Of a DNA stretch of 22,493 nucleotides, positions 6,852 through 14,458 are shown in pieces. The position numbers and the translations under genes were made by a program. The notes under the pieces were generated by a model. The model did no database searches and was not told where the DNA came from. It saw only the letters and a list, made by a program, of their open reading frames with translations. Location: NCBI GenBank assembly GCA_905214465.1, contig CAJMMD010000034.1:1-22493 (forward strand), given 5' to 3'. How positions within the stretch are numbered: the stretch's first letter is position 1; the number at the start of each line of letters is the position of its first letter. Source of the DNA: an uncultured bacterium (GTDB taxonomy: Bacteria > Actinomycetota > Coriobacteriia > Coriobacteriales > Coriobacteriaceae).

Positions 6852-7508
6852 TTAGCCCTCCTTGCGGACTTTTTGCAGGTAGCGGTAGACGCTGGGCTCC
6901 GAGATGCCCAGCGAGGTGGCGGCGCAGGCCACGGCGCCCTTGAGCATGAACACCCCGTTGCCGTTGAGGTGGCGAATGACGTCCACGCGGTCGCTCTGAC
7001 CAAGCGACGCTACATCCAGCCCGCGCGCGCTCAGCAACTCGGCAATGCTGCGGTCGATGAGCTCCTGTGTGGACTCCGAAAGGCTTTCGACCTCGATAGG
7101 GGCGGGCTCCGTGCGCGTCGGCGCCGCGTCGAAGCACGCCATGAGCTGCTGCGCCATGGCGTTGATGGAGCGCACGGTCGAGAGATCGGTGTTGACGCAG
7201 AGCATACCGACGATTTCGTCATTCTCGCGGATAAAGTACGTCGCTGACTCCAACGTCTTGCCGCCGGCACCGCGCCCCTCGTAGCCCGTAATAAACGGCA
7301 GGTCGCGATACTTGGCGTCGTGCATGATCTTGAGTGCCAGATCGGTGGCGGGACCGCCGACCTTGCGGCCGCTCACGATGCCGTTGCGAATATCGACGAT
7401 GGCGTGGTCGGGATCCGAGAAATCGTGCAGCACGATTTCGCTGTTTTTGCCGAGTATCTGCTCCAGAAAATCGACCATCGGCAAAAAGCGACGTACGGTC
7501 TCGTTCAC
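6852..7508 (-). CDS. YheO-type PAS/HTH transcriptional regulator (copy 1)
   Basis: A 218-aa protein with an N-terminal YheO-like PAS domain (about residues 8-115) and a C-terminal DNA-binding domain of the HTH type found in YheO/DauR proteins (about 155-215, with ACAATSLGISEPSVYRYL as the recognition region). PAS landmarks are EIVLHDFSDPDHAIVDIRNG and NDEIVGMLCVNTDLS. Family members are cytoplasmic ligand-responsive regulators; the ligand is unknown. GTG 7508 is chosen as start because AAAGGAG lies 6-8 nt upstream; the ATG 17 codons earlier has no such site. It diverges from the purine permease, with 352 bp between them, and is paralogous to the regulator at 20245-20898, which diverges from ygeX. 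This pairing suggests control of purine catabolism. Confidence 0.88.
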   Translation of the reverse strand: MNETVRRFLPMVDFLEQILGKNSEIVLHDFSDPDHAIVDIRNGIVSGRKVGGPATDLALKIMHDAKYRDLPFITGYEGRGAGGKTLESATYFIRENDEIVGMLCVNTDLSTVRSINAMAQQLMACFDAAPTRTEPAPIEVESLSESTQELIDRSIAELLSARGLDVASLGQSDRVDVIRHLNGNGVFMLKGAVACAATSLGISEPSVYRYLQKVRKEG

Positions 7509-7744
7509 GGGCAACTCCTTTGGGTGAAATCGGAAATGATCATAACAATTTTTTCTCATGGTAACACGGTGTCTATTGACTCACATATTCGCAGGTACAT
7601 TGCGTAATACAGATGAGCGGTAGGTATTTGGCGGTAAACGGTCGACCAAAAGAAAAGTTAGATGTTATTTTGAACAGACACTTTCCTGACCTGCGGAAAT
7701 GCATTATCTCAGCTGAAGAATAGTCTGATAACAAAAAATTATTA

Positions 7745-7773
7745 TTGAGAATGAGAATCATCTTTAATACGAT
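7745..7773 (+). promoter_or_regulatory. promoter of the permease/purine operon
   Basis: The -35 box TTGAGA (7745-7750) lies a 17-bp spacer away from the -10 box TACGAT (7768-7773). Transcription would start near 7780, about 80 nt before the permease ATG. It is the best promoter match in the divergent region. Confidence 0.5.
7747..7765. promoter_or_regulatory. Fur-box-like sequence overlapping the permease promoter
   Basis: GAGAATGAGAATCATCTTT matches the classical 19-bp Fur box (GATAATGATAATCATTATC) at 14 of 19 positions, including the two direct hexamers with one change each. It covers the space from the -35 box almost to the -10 box, where a repressor would block polymerase. Iron control would make sense for an operon rich in Fe-S proteins, but the match may be chance in an AT-rich region. 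Confidence 0.3.
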
Positions 7774-7860
7774 ATGCAACGAAGGCACAACCTCAACCCC
7801 GCACTGCGTCACAATAGAGCGTTAGATGCGAAAACAACTATTTCGAGGATTGGTGGTCAA

Positions 7861-9255
7861 ATGACCCAGGAGACGGTTAAGAACGGCACTGAAGCCCTGT
7901 TCACTCGTGAAGGCATGCCTCCCGTTAAGGAAATGATCCCGTGTGCCCTTCAGCACGTACTGGCATCGTTTGCCGGCATCATCACCCCGGCTGTCATCAT
8001 GGCCGGCGTCTACGGCTTTAATAGCCAGCAGAGCACCGACATCATCCAGGTCGCGCTCATTCTTTCGGCAATCGACACGGCCCTTCAGGCCTTCGCTCCC
8101 TTCCGTCGCATCGGCGGCGGCCTGCCCATCGTCATGGGCGTTTCGTTCGCGTTCCTGCCGGCTCTGCAGGCCATGGGTGCCTCGGGCTTTAGCTTTGGTG
8201 CGCTGCTGGGCGGCGAGATCGTCGGCGGCGCCGTCGCGGTCCTCTTTGGTCTGGCCTACAGCAAGATCAAGTGGCTGTTCCCGCCCGTCGTGACCGGTAC
8301 GGTCATCTTCTCCATTGGCGTCTCTCTCTATCCCACGGCCGTCAAGTATATGGCCGGCGGTATGGGTACGCCGCTATGGGGCACCCCGCAGGCCTGGTGC
8401 GTCGCTCTTATCACCTTCGCCGTGGTCTTTGCGCTCGCCAACTTTGGCAAGGGCACGCTCAAGCTGGGATCCGTGTTCTTTGGCATGATCGTTGGCATGA
8501 TCGTCTCCATCCCCTTTGGCATGATCGACTTCTCCAGCGTCGCCACCGCTCAGGTCTTCGCCCTTCCCAAGCTCATGCCCTACGCGCTCGAGTTTGATCC
8601 CGAGGTCTGCATTACCCTCGCTGTCGTGTTCCCCATGGTTGCCATCCAGGTTATCGGCGACGTTTCCGCCGCCTGCCTGGGCTCCATCGACCGTATGCCC
8701 ACCGAGCGCGAGCTCTCCGGCGCTATCGTGTCCCAGGGCCTCACCTCTATGGTCGGCGGCCTGCTGGGCGGTCTTCCCACCAGCGCCCTTGGCCAGAACG
8801 TGGGCATCATCTGCTCCAACAAGGTCGTCAACAAGTGGGTCTTTGTGATCATCGCGGCCGTCTTTGCCATCGCCGGTCTGTTCCCGCAGCTCTCTGCCGT
8901 CCTTTCCGCTATCCCGCAGCCCGTCATCGGCGGCGCGACCGTCGGCGTCTTCGGCACCATCACCATGAACGGCGTGCGCATGTTCACCCGCGAGGGCCTC
9001 ACGCAGCGCACTACCACCATCGTCGGTACCTCCGTCGTCTTTGGCCTGGGTATCTGGATGGCCAGCGGTTGCCTTGCCGGCGAGGGTATGCCCGCCTGGG
9101 TATCCACCGTCATCGGCTCCAATGCCGTAACCCCCACCGCCATTATGGCCATTGTCCTTAACCTGATCCTTCCGCAGACGCCGGTCGTGGCTCAGCACAT
9201 CGATGCTGCCAAGGACGCTGCCGTGGATCTGGTCTTGCCCGAGAGCAAGAAGTAA
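7861..9255 (+). CDS. NCS2-family purine (xanthine/urate-type) permease
   Basis: A 464-aa integral membrane protein with the 14-segment NCS2/NAT fold and strongly hydrophobic stretches from residue 25 to about 450. NCS2 proteins are proton symporters for uracil, xanthine or urate. The segment-10 signature is present as QNVGIICSNK (Q312-K321), but the usual threonine is N320. In segment 8 the substrate-binding glutamate (E-x-x-G-D in UraA, XanQ and UapA) appears as Q263-V-I-G-D267. The start at ATG 7861 gives the normal N-terminus; GGTGG lies upstream, and an in-frame upstream extension is AT-rich and not conserved-looking. It is the first gene of the ssnA-ygfK-xdhD unit, so the cargo is most likely xanthine, urate or another oxopurine. 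The exact substrate is inferred. Confidence 0.9.
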   Translation: MTQETVKNGTEALFTREGMPPVKEMIPCALQHVLASFAGIITPAVIMAGVYGFNSQQSTDIIQVALILSAIDTALQAFAPFRRIGGGLPIVMGVSFAFLPALQAMGASGFSFGALLGGEIVGGAVAVLFGLAYSKIKWLFPPVVTGTVIFSIGVSLYPTAVKYMAGGMGTPLWGTPQAWCVALITFAVVFALANFGKGTLKLGSVFFGMIVGMIVSIPFGMIDFSSVATAQVFALPKLMPYALEFDPEVCITLAVVFPMVAIQVIGDVSAACLGSIDRMPTERELSGAIVSQGLTSMVGGLLGGLPTSALGQNVGIICSNKVVNKWVFVIIAAVFAIAGLFPQLSAVLSAIPQPVIGGATVGVFGTITMNGVRMFTREGLTQRTTTIVGTSVVFGLGIWMASGCLAGEGMPAWVSTVIGSNAVTPTAIMAIVLNLILPQTPVVAQHIDAAKDAAVDLVLPESKK

Positions 9256-9271
9256 CCAATTCGGTGCTATT

Positions 9272-9345
9272 CGTCGGCGGGCGCATCGCCTCGTCCGCCG
9301 ACGTCATGCGGCGCCAAGCCGCACTTCAAAGGGTTTGTCCCTTTG
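9272..9345 (+). other. three consecutive hairpins downstream of the permease gene
   Basis: There are three perfect inverted repeats in 74 nt: 9272-9303 (9-bp stem, 14-nt loop), 9307-9323 (6-bp stem, loop GCCAA) and 9327-9345 (7-bp stem, loop TTTGT). None is followed by a T run, so they are unlikely to be simple terminators. They may set differential mRNA stability between the permease and ssnA, or form part of a structured leader. Confidence 0.5.
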
Positions 9346-9347
9346 GT

Positions 9348-9394
9348 GAAGCGTTGACGGGAGAGGGCCCGTTTCCGGTGTAGGCCGGCGCTTC
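9348..9394 (+). promoter_or_regulatory. possible three-way-junction RNA leader upstream of ssnA
   Basis: The closing helix GAAGCG (9348-9353) pairs with CGCTTC (9389-9394). Inside it are two hairpins, ACGGG/CCCGT (9357-9361, 9368-9372) and CCGG/CCGG (9375-9378, 9385-9388). The element ends 56 nt before the ssnA ATG. A junction of this type could be a cis-regulatory RNA, but the helices are short and no known riboswitch consensus was recognised. Confidence 0.3.
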
Positions 9395-9450
9395 GCACTC
9401 CGCCATGTCAGAGGTGTCAAACCCCGCCCCTGATGTTGAAGGGAGCATTC

Positions 9451-10806
9451 ATGCTTCTGGTCGCTAACGGTTCCGTTTTTACCCGCAACGCTCAGACCCC
9501 GTTCATTCCCAACGGCGCGGTCGCCATTGACGGAGATACGATCGTCGAAGTAGGTCCCGAGTGCGAGCTCAAGGCCAAGTACCCGGATGCCGAGTACGTC
9601 GACGCCCAGGGCAACCTCATCATGCCCGGACTCATCAATTGCCACACCCACATCTACTCGGGTCTGGCCCGCGGCCTTGCCATTAAGGGCTGCAACCCCA
9701 CCAACTTCCTGGAGAATCTTGAGCAGCAGTGGTGGAAGATCGATGACAACCTGACGCTCGACGGCACCAAGGCCAGCGCCTATGCCACGATTCTTGACTC
9801 CATCCGCGATGGCGTCACCACGATCTTCGATCATCATGCGAGCTTCTGCGAAATCCCGGGAAGCCTCTTTACCATTAAGGATGCAGCTCAGGAGCTGGGC
9901 ATGCGTTCGTGCCTGTGCTACGAGGTCTCCGATCGCCGCGGCCAGGAAAAATGCGACCAGGCCATTGCCGAGAACGCCGAATTTGCCCAGTGGGCCGCCA
10001 AGGAGCGTCGCGATAACGACAACCACATGATCGCCGCCATGTTTGGCGGTCACGCCACCTTTACGCTGTCGGACGAGACCATGGACAAGATGGCCGAGGC
10101 CAACAACGGCCTGACCGGCTTCCACATCCATGTGTGCGAGGGCATGAATGACGTGTGGGACTCCCGCCTCAACCGCGGTGGCATCAGTCCCGTCGAGCGC
10201 CTGCTGCAGCACAACCTGCTGGGTCCCGACACCATGCTCGGCCACTGCATCCACGTGACGCCCGCCGAGATGGATATCGTCAAGGAGTCTGGCACCTGGC
10301 TCGTCAACAACCCCGAATCCAATATGGGCAACGCCGTGGGCTGCGCCCCCGTGCTCGAATTCTTCCGCCGCGGCATCCCCGTGTGCATGGGCACCGACGC
10401 CTACACCCACGATATGCTCGAGAGCCTTAAGGTTTTCCTGATCATTCAGCGCCACAACGCCGCTATGCCCAACGTGGGCTGGTGCGAGGCCATGACGATG
10501 CTGTTCGAGAACAACGCCAAGATGGCGAGCAAGTACTTCGATCGCAAGCTCGGCGTGCTTGAGCCCGGCGCCGCCGCCGACGTCATCGTCATGGACTACA
10601 AGCCCTTTACGCCGCTGAGCGAGGAGAATATCGACGGCCATATGCTCTTTGGCATGATGGGCAAAAACTGCCGCACTACCATCATCAACGGCCGCGTCCT
10701 GTACAAGGATCGCGAGTTCGTTGGCATTGATGAGGACAAGATCAACGCGTGGACCATGGCTGAGTCCAAGAAGCTCTGGAGCACGCTCAACGATCGCGCC
10801 TACTAA
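9451..10806 (+). CDS. ssnA: SsnA-type putative amidohydrolase
   Basis: A 451-aa metal-dependent amidohydrolase of the SsnA group (E. coli SsnA is about the same length). The TIM-barrel metal site can be traced: H65-x-H67 in NCHTHIYSG, H227 with E230 in HIHVCEG, H265/H268 in GHCIHV, and D316 in MGTDAYTHD. The family hydrolyses cyclic amidines or amides of purines, triazines and related rings. In the anaerobic purine cluster SsnA is presumed to act on a purine or ring-opened intermediate; the exact reaction is not proven. The ATG at 9451 is chosen because GAAGGGAG lies 6-12 nt upstream, rather than the in-frame ATG at 9433. It sits between the permease and ygfK on the same strand, with a structured leader. 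Confidence 0.92.
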   Translation: MLLVANGSVFTRNAQTPFIPNGAVAIDGDTIVEVGPECELKAKYPDAEYVDAQGNLIMPGLINCHTHIYSGLARGLAIKGCNPTNFLENLEQQWWKIDDNLTLDGTKASAYATILDSIRDGVTTIFDHHASFCEIPGSLFTIKDAAQELGMRSCLCYEVSDRRGQEKCDQAIAENAEFAQWAAKERRDNDNHMIAAMFGGHATFTLSDETMDKMAEANNGLTGFHIHVCEGMNDVWDSRLNRGGISPVERLLQHNLLGPDTMLGHCIHVTPAEMDIVKESGTWLVNNPESNMGNAVGCAPVLEFFRRGIPVCMGTDAYTHDMLESLKVFLIIQRHNAAMPNVGWCEAMTMLFENNAKMASKYFDRKLGVLEPGAAADVIVMDYKPFTPLSEENIDGHMLFGMMGKNCRTTIINGRVLYKDREFVGIDEDKINAWTMAESKKLWSTLNDRAY

Positions 10807-10822
10807 TTCACAAGTAGTTTCG

Positions 10823-10856
10823 CGCGCGTCGGATGTTTCGCCGCATCCGACGCGCG
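10823..10856 (+). other. perfect 13-bp hairpin between ssnA and ygfK
   Basis: CGCGCGTCGGATG (10823-10835) pairs perfectly with CATCCGACGCGCG (10844-10856) around an 8-nt loop. The sequence after it is TATAGG, without a T run. It begins 17 nt after the ssnA stop and lies in a 149-bp gap. It is most likely a 3' mRNA stabiliser or partial terminator that tunes ygfK expression relative to ssnA. Confidence 0.6.
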
Positions 10857-10955
10857 TATAGGCGGCCTCCGCGGGGTCGCCGGCGCTGTGCTAGCGCTAC
10901 ACCGTATTTGCGCCCGCCGCGCGGTCTCGCCGGGCGTTACAGAGAGGAGCTCACT

Positions 10956-13955
10956 ATGAGCGACATCATGAGGCCGATCCCGTTTTCGCAGCTGATGAAC
11001 TGGATCATCGAGGAGCATAAGACCCAGGACGCCATCTTTGGCGTGCGCAAGATGGTCACGACCAACCAGGAGGGTGCGCTTCCCATTTTTGACGAGCGCA
11101 TCGAGACTCCGTTTGGCCCGGCCGCCGGTCCCAATACGCAGCTGGCCCAGAACATCGTGGCCTCCTACGTTGCTGGTTCCCGCTTCTTTGAGCTCAAGAC
11201 CGTCCAGGTTATGGACGGCGAGGAGCTCTCCAAGTGTGTGAACAAACCCTGCATTGTGGCGCAGGATGAGTGCTACAACTGCGAGTGGTCGACCGAACTC
11301 GAGGTTCCGCAGGCCTTTGCCGAGTACGTGAAGGCATGGTTCGCCTGCCACCTGATCGCTCGCGAGTACGGCCTGGGTAGCCCGGACGGCTTTGTCTTCA
11401 ACATGTCCGTGGGCTATGACCTCGAGGGCATCAAGAGCCCCAAGGTCGACGCCTACATCGAGGGCATGAAGGACGCCAGCGGCTCCGACGTCTGGAACGA
11501 GTGCCGCGCATGGGCACTCGCCAACCTGGACAAGTTTGAGCATGTCGACGCTGCGTTTGTCGAGTCCATCCCGGCGCGCGTCTCCAACTCCATCACCGAG
11601 TCTACCCTGCACGGCTGCCCGCCTGCCGAGATCGAGCGCATCGCGACCTACCTCATCACCGAGAAGGGCCTTAACACCTACATCAAGTGTAACCCCACGC
11701 TGTTGGGCTATGAGTTTGCCCGCCAGCGCCTCAACGAGCTGGGCTTTGATTACATCGTCTTTGATGACACGCACTTCCGCGAGGATCTGCAGTGGGCCGA
11801 TGCCGTGCCCATGTTCGAGCGCCTGATTGCCCTGTGCGCCGAGCGCGGTCTGGAGTTCGGCGTCAAGCTGACCAACACGTTCCCCGTCGACGTGACGAGG
11901 AACGAGCTGCCTTCCACCGAGATGTACATGTCCGGCCGTTCGCTGTTCTCACTGACCATCGAGGCCGCCCGCCGCATTACCGAGCAGTTTGACGGCAAGC
12001 TGCGCATCAGCTACTCCGGTGGTGCCACGGTCTACAACATCCGTGCCCTGTATGACGCCGGCATTTGGCCCGTCACCCTGGCGACCGACGTGCTCAAGCC
12101 CGGTGGCTACGAGCGCTTTAGCCAGATGGCCGGCGAGTTTACCGATCTGGACGGCAAGCCGTTCGCGGGCGTCTCTCTCGAGGCCGTGACCGCGATCCAG
12201 GCCGACTCGCTTACCAACCCGCTCTACAAGAAGCCGCTGCGCCCGCTGCCCGACCGCAAGGTCGCCGGCAAGAGCCCGCTTTCCGACTGCTTTACCACGC
12301 CGTGCCGCACGAGCTGCCCCATCCAGCAGGATATTCCCGCCTATCTGGCGGCTGTTGACGAGGGCCGCTACGAGGACGCACTCAACATCATCATCGAGCG
12401 CAACGCCCTGCCGTTCATCACCGGCACTATCTGCCCGCATCCTTGCGGCCGTGCCTGCGAGCGTGCATTCTACGAGCCCGAGGGCGCCCAGATTCGCGCC
12501 AGCAAGCTCAAGGCCGCCCGCGAGGCAATGACCGCCGTGCTGCCCAAGCTGCGCGCCCAGGCTATCGCCAACGACGGCGAGCGCAACGTTGCCGTTATCG
12601 GTGGCGGTCCGGCCGGCCTGGCGACGGCGTTCTTCCTGACGCGTGTCGGCGTGCCCGTTACCATCTTTGAGGCCCGCGATTCGCTCGGCGGTGTGGTCCG
12701 TCACGTAATCCCCGAGTTCCGTATCGCCAGCGACGATATCTCGCACGACGCCGAGCTCTGCCTGGCCTTTGGCGCCAAGGTTCAGCTTAACGCCCGCGTG
12801 GAGTCCATTGACGAGCTCAAGGCCCAGGGCTTTACCGACGTGGTCGTGGCCACCGGTGCCTGGATGCCCGGCTCTGCGGGCCTGGGCGAGGGTGCCGAGC
12901 TCGACGTGCTGGAGTTCCTCGAGGCCGCCAAGAAGGGCGAGAAGCTTGAGCTGGGCGAGGACGTCGTGGTCATTGGTGCCGGCAACACCGCCATGGACGC
13001 CGCCCGCGTGGCCAAGCGCCTGGCAGGCGTGAAGAACGTGCGCCTGGTGTATCGCCGCACCAAGAAGCAGATGCCCGCCGACGAGGAAGAGCTCGATCTT
13101 GCTCTTGCCGATGGCGTTGAGTTCTGCGAGCTGCTGGCGCCCAAGGCGCTCAACGGCGCCGTGCTGACCTGCGACGTCATGGAGCTTGGCGAGCCGGATG
13201 CAAGCGGCCGTCGCAGCCCCGTCGCCACGGGCGAGACCGTCGAGCTTTCCGCCACCACGGTGATCTGCGCCGTGGGCGAGGGTATCGATGCCAGCCTGTA
13301 CGATGCCGCGGGCGTCGAGCACGACCGTCGCGGTCGCCTTGCCGCCACCTCCACCGGCGTCGAGGGCGTCTGGGCTGCAGGCGATTGCCGCCGCGGTCCT
13401 GCCACCGTGGTCGAGGCTATTGCCGACGCCGCCGAGGTCGCCCGTGCCATCGCCGGCGTGGACTTTAACAAGTACGCCGACTGCAACGAGCAGGCCGGTC
13501 GCGAGGACACCTGCTACGAGCGCAAGGGATCGCTGCGCCGCGACAAGCGCAGCTGCACCAAGACCCGCTGCCTGGGCTGCGGCTCGGTGTGCGAGGTTTG
13601 CTGCGACGTGTGCCCCAACCGCGCAAACGTTGCTATTAAGGTGCCGGGCCTGGCCAAGCATCAGGTGGTACATGTCGATGGCATGTGCAACGAGTGTGGC
13701 AACTGCGCTGTGTTCTGCCCCTACCAGGAGGGTCGTCCCTACAAGGACAAGCTCACCCTGTTCTGGAGCGAGGAGGACATGGAGAACTCCGAGAACGAGG
13801 GCTTCCTGGCCGTGGACGAGGATCACTTTAAGGTCCGTGTTGCCGGCACGGTCCGTACCGTCTCGGTCGATGCCGTCAACACCGGCCTTCCCGAGGCCGT
13901 CCGCCTGACCATCAAGGCCGTGCGCGACAGCTATCCGTATCTTCTTAAGAAATAG
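10956..13955 (+). CDS. ygfK: YgfK-type flavin/Fe-S oxidoreductase (annotated putative selenate reductase subunit)
   Basis: A 999-aa three-part protein. Residues 1-430 resemble a dihydroorotate-dehydrogenase-like barrel. From C445 (CFTTPCRTSC, then ICPHPCGRACE) to about 850 lies a GltD-like NAD(P)H module with two dinucleotide motifs, GGGPAG near 549-554 and GAGNTA at 674-679. Two Fe-S regions follow, C867-C886 (irregular, seven cysteines) and the canonical C911-x2-C914-x2-C917-x3-C921. E. coli YgfK has the same order. The selenate-reductase name is historical; genetically the family belongs to anaerobic purine degradation, where it probably moves electrons between NAD(P)H and the XdhD system. 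ATG 10956 follows AGAGGAG. The RnfB-like gene starts 11 nt after its stop and xdhD follows 12 nt later, so these three are tightly co-transcribed. Confidence 0.93.
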   Translation: MSDIMRPIPFSQLMNWIIEEHKTQDAIFGVRKMVTTNQEGALPIFDERIETPFGPAAGPNTQLAQNIVASYVAGSRFFELKTVQVMDGEELSKCVNKPCIVAQDECYNCEWSTELEVPQAFAEYVKAWFACHLIAREYGLGSPDGFVFNMSVGYDLEGIKSPKVDAYIEGMKDASGSDVWNECRAWALANLDKFEHVDAAFVESIPARVSNSITESTLHGCPPAEIERIATYLITEKGLNTYIKCNPTLLGYEFARQRLNELGFDYIVFDDTHFREDLQWADAVPMFERLIALCAERGLEFGVKLTNTFPVDVTRNELPSTEMYMSGRSLFSLTIEAARRITEQFDGKLRISYSGGATVYNIRALYDAGIWPVTLATDVLKPGGYERFSQMAGEFTDLDGKPFAGVSLEAVTAIQADSLTNPLYKKPLRPLPDRKVAGKSPLSDCFTTPCRTSCPIQQDIPAYLAAVDEGRYEDALNIIIERNALPFITGTICPHPCGRACERAFYEPEGAQIRASKLKAAREAMTAVLPKLRAQAIANDGERNVAVIGGGPAGLATAFFLTRVGVPVTIFEARDSLGGVVRHVIPEFRIASDDISHDAELCLAFGAKVQLNARVESIDELKAQGFTDVVVATGAWMPGSAGLGEGAELDVLEFLEAAKKGEKLELGEDVVVIGAGNTAMDAARVAKRLAGVKNVRLVYRRTKKQMPADEEELDLALADGVEFCELLAPKALNGAVLTCDVMELGEPDASGRRSPVATGETVELSATTVICAVGEGIDASLYDAAGVEHDRRGRLAATSTGVEGVWAAGDCRRGPATVVEAIADAAEVARAIAGVDFNKYADCNEQAGREDTCYERKGSLRRDKRSCTKTRCLGCGSVCEVCCDVCPNRANVAIKVPGLAKHQVVHVDGMCNECGNCAVFCPYQEGRPYKDKLTLFWSEEDMENSENEGFLAVDEDHFKVRVAGTVRTVSVDAVNTGLPEAVRLTIKAVRDSYPYLLKK

Positions 13956-13966
13956 GCGAGTCTCTT

Positions 13967-14446
13967 ATGGCCAAATCCATTCAACATAACGTGGCCTACG
14001 TTGCCTGCGGAAGCGGCTGTGCTTCCGCAGGCGGCGATGCCCACTGCAGCGAAGGCTGCATTGGCTGTGGCGCCTGCGTCACGGCCTGCCCCCACGGTGC
14101 CATTGCGCTGGTCGACGGCATCGCCCGCGTGGACCGCTCCAAGTGCACGGGCTGTGGCCTGTGCGGCATGGCATGCCCGCAGCGCGTGATTGCCTTCGTT
14201 CCCGGCTACCAGAACATCCTGGTGCGCTGCAACAACACCGATAAGGGTGCCATTGCGCGCAAGATCTGCGACACGAGCTGCATCGGTTGCGGCATGTGCG
14301 CCAAAAAGTGCCCTGCAGGCGCTATCCGCATCGAGGACAACTGCGCCCATATCGACGGCGCGGACTGCCTGTCGTGCGGCATGTGCGCCGTCGTCTGCCC
14401 GCATGGCGCCATTCACGACCGCACCGGCATAGCCGCCGGCGTGTAG
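13967..14446 (+). CDS. protein with four [4Fe-4S] motifs, similar to the RnfB C-terminus
   Basis: A 159-aa protein made almost entirely of four canonical C-x2-C-x2-C-x3-CP motifs: C31/34/37/41, C60/63/66/70, C105/108/111/115 and C134/137/140/144. Six extra cysteines are C14, C18, C27, C88, C101 and C126. The order, and the link CNNTDKGAIARKICDTSCIGCG, resemble the cytoplasmic part of RnfB. There is no membrane segment or signal peptide, so it is a soluble electron carrier. It lies between ygfK and xdhD with gaps of 11 and 12 nt, which argues that it wires electrons between them or to a membrane Rnf complex. Its ribosome-binding site is poor, suggesting coupling to ygfK translation. Its electron partner is inferred from position only. 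Confidence 0.9.
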   Translation: MAKSIQHNVAYVACGSGCASAGGDAHCSEGCIGCGACVTACPHGAIALVDGIARVDRSKCTGCGLCGMACPQRVIAFVPGYQNILVRCNNTDKGAIARKICDTSCIGCGMCAKKCPAGAIRIEDNCAHIDGADCLSCGMCAVVCPHGAIHDRTGIAAGV

Positions 14447-14458
14447 AAGGGAATCACC

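Larger units (their letters stand above)
7509..7860. other. AT-rich divergent control region (regulator 1 / purine permease)
   Basis: This 352-bp gap is markedly more AT-rich than the flanking genes. It contains the permease promoter (7745-7773) and a Fur-box-like sequence over it. A degenerate relative (7730-7744, 9 of 12 arm positions) of the ygeX palindrome AACAAA-N3-TTTGTT lies just upstream. On the minus strand a TATGAT (7539-7544) could be the -10 box of the regulator gene. I see no purine riboswitch core and no credible small gene. Confidence 0.5.

Noticed and set aside
7573..7812. 79-codon minus-strand frame in the permease upstream region
   Set aside because: It covers the predicted promoter, is AT-rich by chance composition, and has no ribosome-binding site or family resemblance.
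7509..7860. Purine riboswitch upstream of the permease
   Set aside because: I looked for the conserved core of guanine/adenine-type riboswitches and did not find it or a matching three-helix layout here.
11949..13826. 625-codon open frame on the minus strand opposite ygfK
   Set aside because: Same GC-driven antisense artefact; the plus strand encodes the recognised YgfK domains.
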